Source: JBKDZR01 sp047971485
GTDB lineage: Bacteria > Pseudomonadota > Alphaproteobacteria > Rhodobacterales > Rhodobacteraceae
DNA: 33,107 nucleotides
Assembly (NCBI GenBank): GCA_047971485.1
Contig: JBKDZR010000031.1
Span: forward strand, 1 to 33,107
Direction of reading: 5' to 3'
A program made the position numbers and the translations under genes. The notes below the pieces were generated by a model. It saw only the letters and a program-made list of their open reading frames with translations. It had not been told where the DNA came from and made no database searches. Below, piece by piece: positions 32,058-33,107 of this stretch (position 1 is the first letter of the stretch; each line of letters begins with the position of its first letter).

Positions 32058-33107
32058 TCATTCCGCCGCCAGTTTCGGCGCGCGGCGGGCACGGGCATTG
32101 GCCGCCAGTTCGCCCATCAACGCCGAAGCACGGGTCACCGGGTTTGGCAGGTAATGCTCGGTCACGGCGGGGGAAAAATCGCCCTCGCCAAGCGACCCAG
32201 CCTCCACAGGGTTCCATTCATTTTCAGGAACTTGATCAACTTTCTTCAGGTGCGGAACCGCCTTGACCAGCGCCTGGCGCAGCACCGCCAGGCTGTCATA
32301 AGGCAAGGTTTCCCCCAGCCGCGCCGACAGCGCCCGCAGGATCGCCCAGTTTTCCTTGGCCTCACCCGGCGGGAAGGCCGCCCGCAGTGCCAGTTGCGGC
32401 CGGCCCTCGGTGTTGACGACCAATCCGTTCTCTTCCACCCAAGCCGCCGCCGGCAGGATCCCATCGGCCCGATGCGCGCCGCGATCCCCATGGCTGCCCG
32501 GGTAGATGACATTGGGACCGGCCGGGATGTCCAGCTCATCCGCCCCCAGGGCATAAACCACATCGGCCCCGTCCAGCGCCGCCGGCAGGCCGCCCTCTGT
32601 CACCGCCCCCACATCCATTGCCCCAACACGGGCAGCAGCCGTATGCAGGATCAACAGCTTTGAGTTGGAATTCTCGCACAGGCGCATCGCATGGGCGAGC
32701 ACCGCCTCCCCGTCAGCGCCGCGAATGGCCCCCTGACCGACAATGACAATGCTGGGTTTCTCGCGGGTCTCATCGCTGATCTTGCGCGAGGACAGGCTTT
32801 CCAACGCAGCCCGATCCGTGCCGACATGGGCGTAGTCATAGGTCAGATCCGCCCCCGCACCGACCAGCCCGATCTGCGCCCCGGCCAGCCAGGCCTTGCG
32901 GATCCGGGCATTCAGCACCGGCATTTCCTCACGCGGGTTGGTGCCGATCAGCTGGATCATCGCGGCCCCGTCGATATCCTCGACCCGCGCCGTTCCCACA
33001 TAGGCCGCGCGGTTGCCAGCCGGCAGTTTCGCGCCATCCAGCCGGCATTCGGTCCGCCCCCCGATGCTGTCCATCATCTGGCGCAGGGCAAAAGCGGCCT
33101 CGACCGG
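32058..33107 (-). CDS. nuoG: NADH-quinone oxidoreductase subunit G, C-terminal part
   Basis: NuoG is the largest peripheral-arm subunit of complex I. The frame enters from the right edge without a start (first residues PVEAAFALRQMMDSIGG), so the visible 349 residues are only the C-terminal part of a protein normally near 670-690. This part belongs to the molybdopterin-oxidoreductase-like domain, with IQLIGTNPREEMPVLNARIR and NVIYPGSHGDRGAHRADGILP as recognisable segments. The N-terminal iron-sulfur domain is outside the window. It is the upstream-most visible gene of the nuo operon. Confidence 0.96.
   Translation of the reverse strand, partial: PVEAAFALRQMMDSIGGRTECRLDGAKLPAGNRAAYVGTARVEDIDGAAMIQLIGTNPREEMPVLNARIRKAWLAGAQIGLVGAGADLTYDYAHVGTDRAALESLSSRKISDETREKPSIVIVGQGAIRGADGEAVLAHAMRLCENSNSKLLILHTAAARVGAMDVGAVTEGGLPAALDGADVVYALGADELDIPAGPNVIYPGSHGDRGAHRADGILPAAAWVEENGLVVNTEGRPQLALRAAFPPGEAKENWAILRALSARLGETLPYDSLAVLRQALVKAVPHLKKVDQVPENEWNPVEAGSLGEGDFSPAVTEHYLPNPVTRASALMGELAANARARRAPKLAAE

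Overview
The window is a GC-rich chromosomal segment of an alphaproteobacterium, most likely a Rhodobacterales (Rhodobacter/Paracoccus-type) species. I infer this from the protein sequences as I recall them (PurF, RF3, the RhlE-type helicase, NuoH beginning MADFF, RNase J), from the nuoG-N / birA / coaX / rnj gene order, and from GC-rich dispersed intergenic repeats. Nothing points to a plasmid, prophage, transposon, CRISPR array, rRNA or tRNA. The content is mainly housekeeping, tightly packed, with many 1-44 bp overlaps between consecutive genes.

Layout. (1) 1-4185, plus strand: radA-cvpA, then purF-sugE; the start of an unidentified divergent ORF lies at the left edge. (2) 4258-4833, minus: the biotin transporter subunit bioY, separated from sugE by a bidirectional terminator. 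(3) 5028-8437, plus: a short-chain dehydrogenase, then surE-pcm-nlpD-like, a stationary-phase/repair and envelope group that in enterobacteria lies beside rpoS (no rpoS here). (4) 8438-8830: a convergent spacer with a REP-like repeat, a weak terminator and a 10-bp-arm palindrome. (5) 8831-13510, minus: an SDR protein without the catalytic Tyr/Lys, an orphan FbpC-type ABC ATPase, tatA-tatB-tatC, and a DUF815 AAA ATPase overlapping tatC. (6) 13661-18058, plus: a KtrAB-type potassium uptake pair, prfC (RF3) and a carbohydrate sulfotransferase-like gene. (7) 18022-19164, minus: a glycosyltransferase whose 3' end overlaps the sulfotransferase by 37 bp. (8) 19577-20962, plus: an RhlE-type DEAD-box helicase with a strong terminator. 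(9) 21093-33107, minus: one long operon reading nuoG(partial)-H-I-J-small ORF-K-L-M-N-birA-coaX-rnj.

How it fits together. The right third encodes most of the membrane arm of respiratory complex I plus NuoI and the end of NuoG, followed in the same transcription unit by cofactor genes (biotin ligase, pantothenate kinase) and an RNA-processing nuclease. The middle encodes the complete Tat translocase and a potassium transporter. The most notable items not explained by standard annotation are a 63-bp repeat present twice in opposite orientation (56/63 identical), two unrelated 10-bp-arm palindromes in intergenic DNA, a 37-residue membrane ORF translationally interlocked with nuoJ and nuoK, a stop-free hydrophobic reading frame in the nuoG-nuoH spacer, a probably non-catalytic SDR and LytM-type protein, and the sulfotransferase/glycosyltransferase pair. 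I saw no convincing new defence or mobile system.
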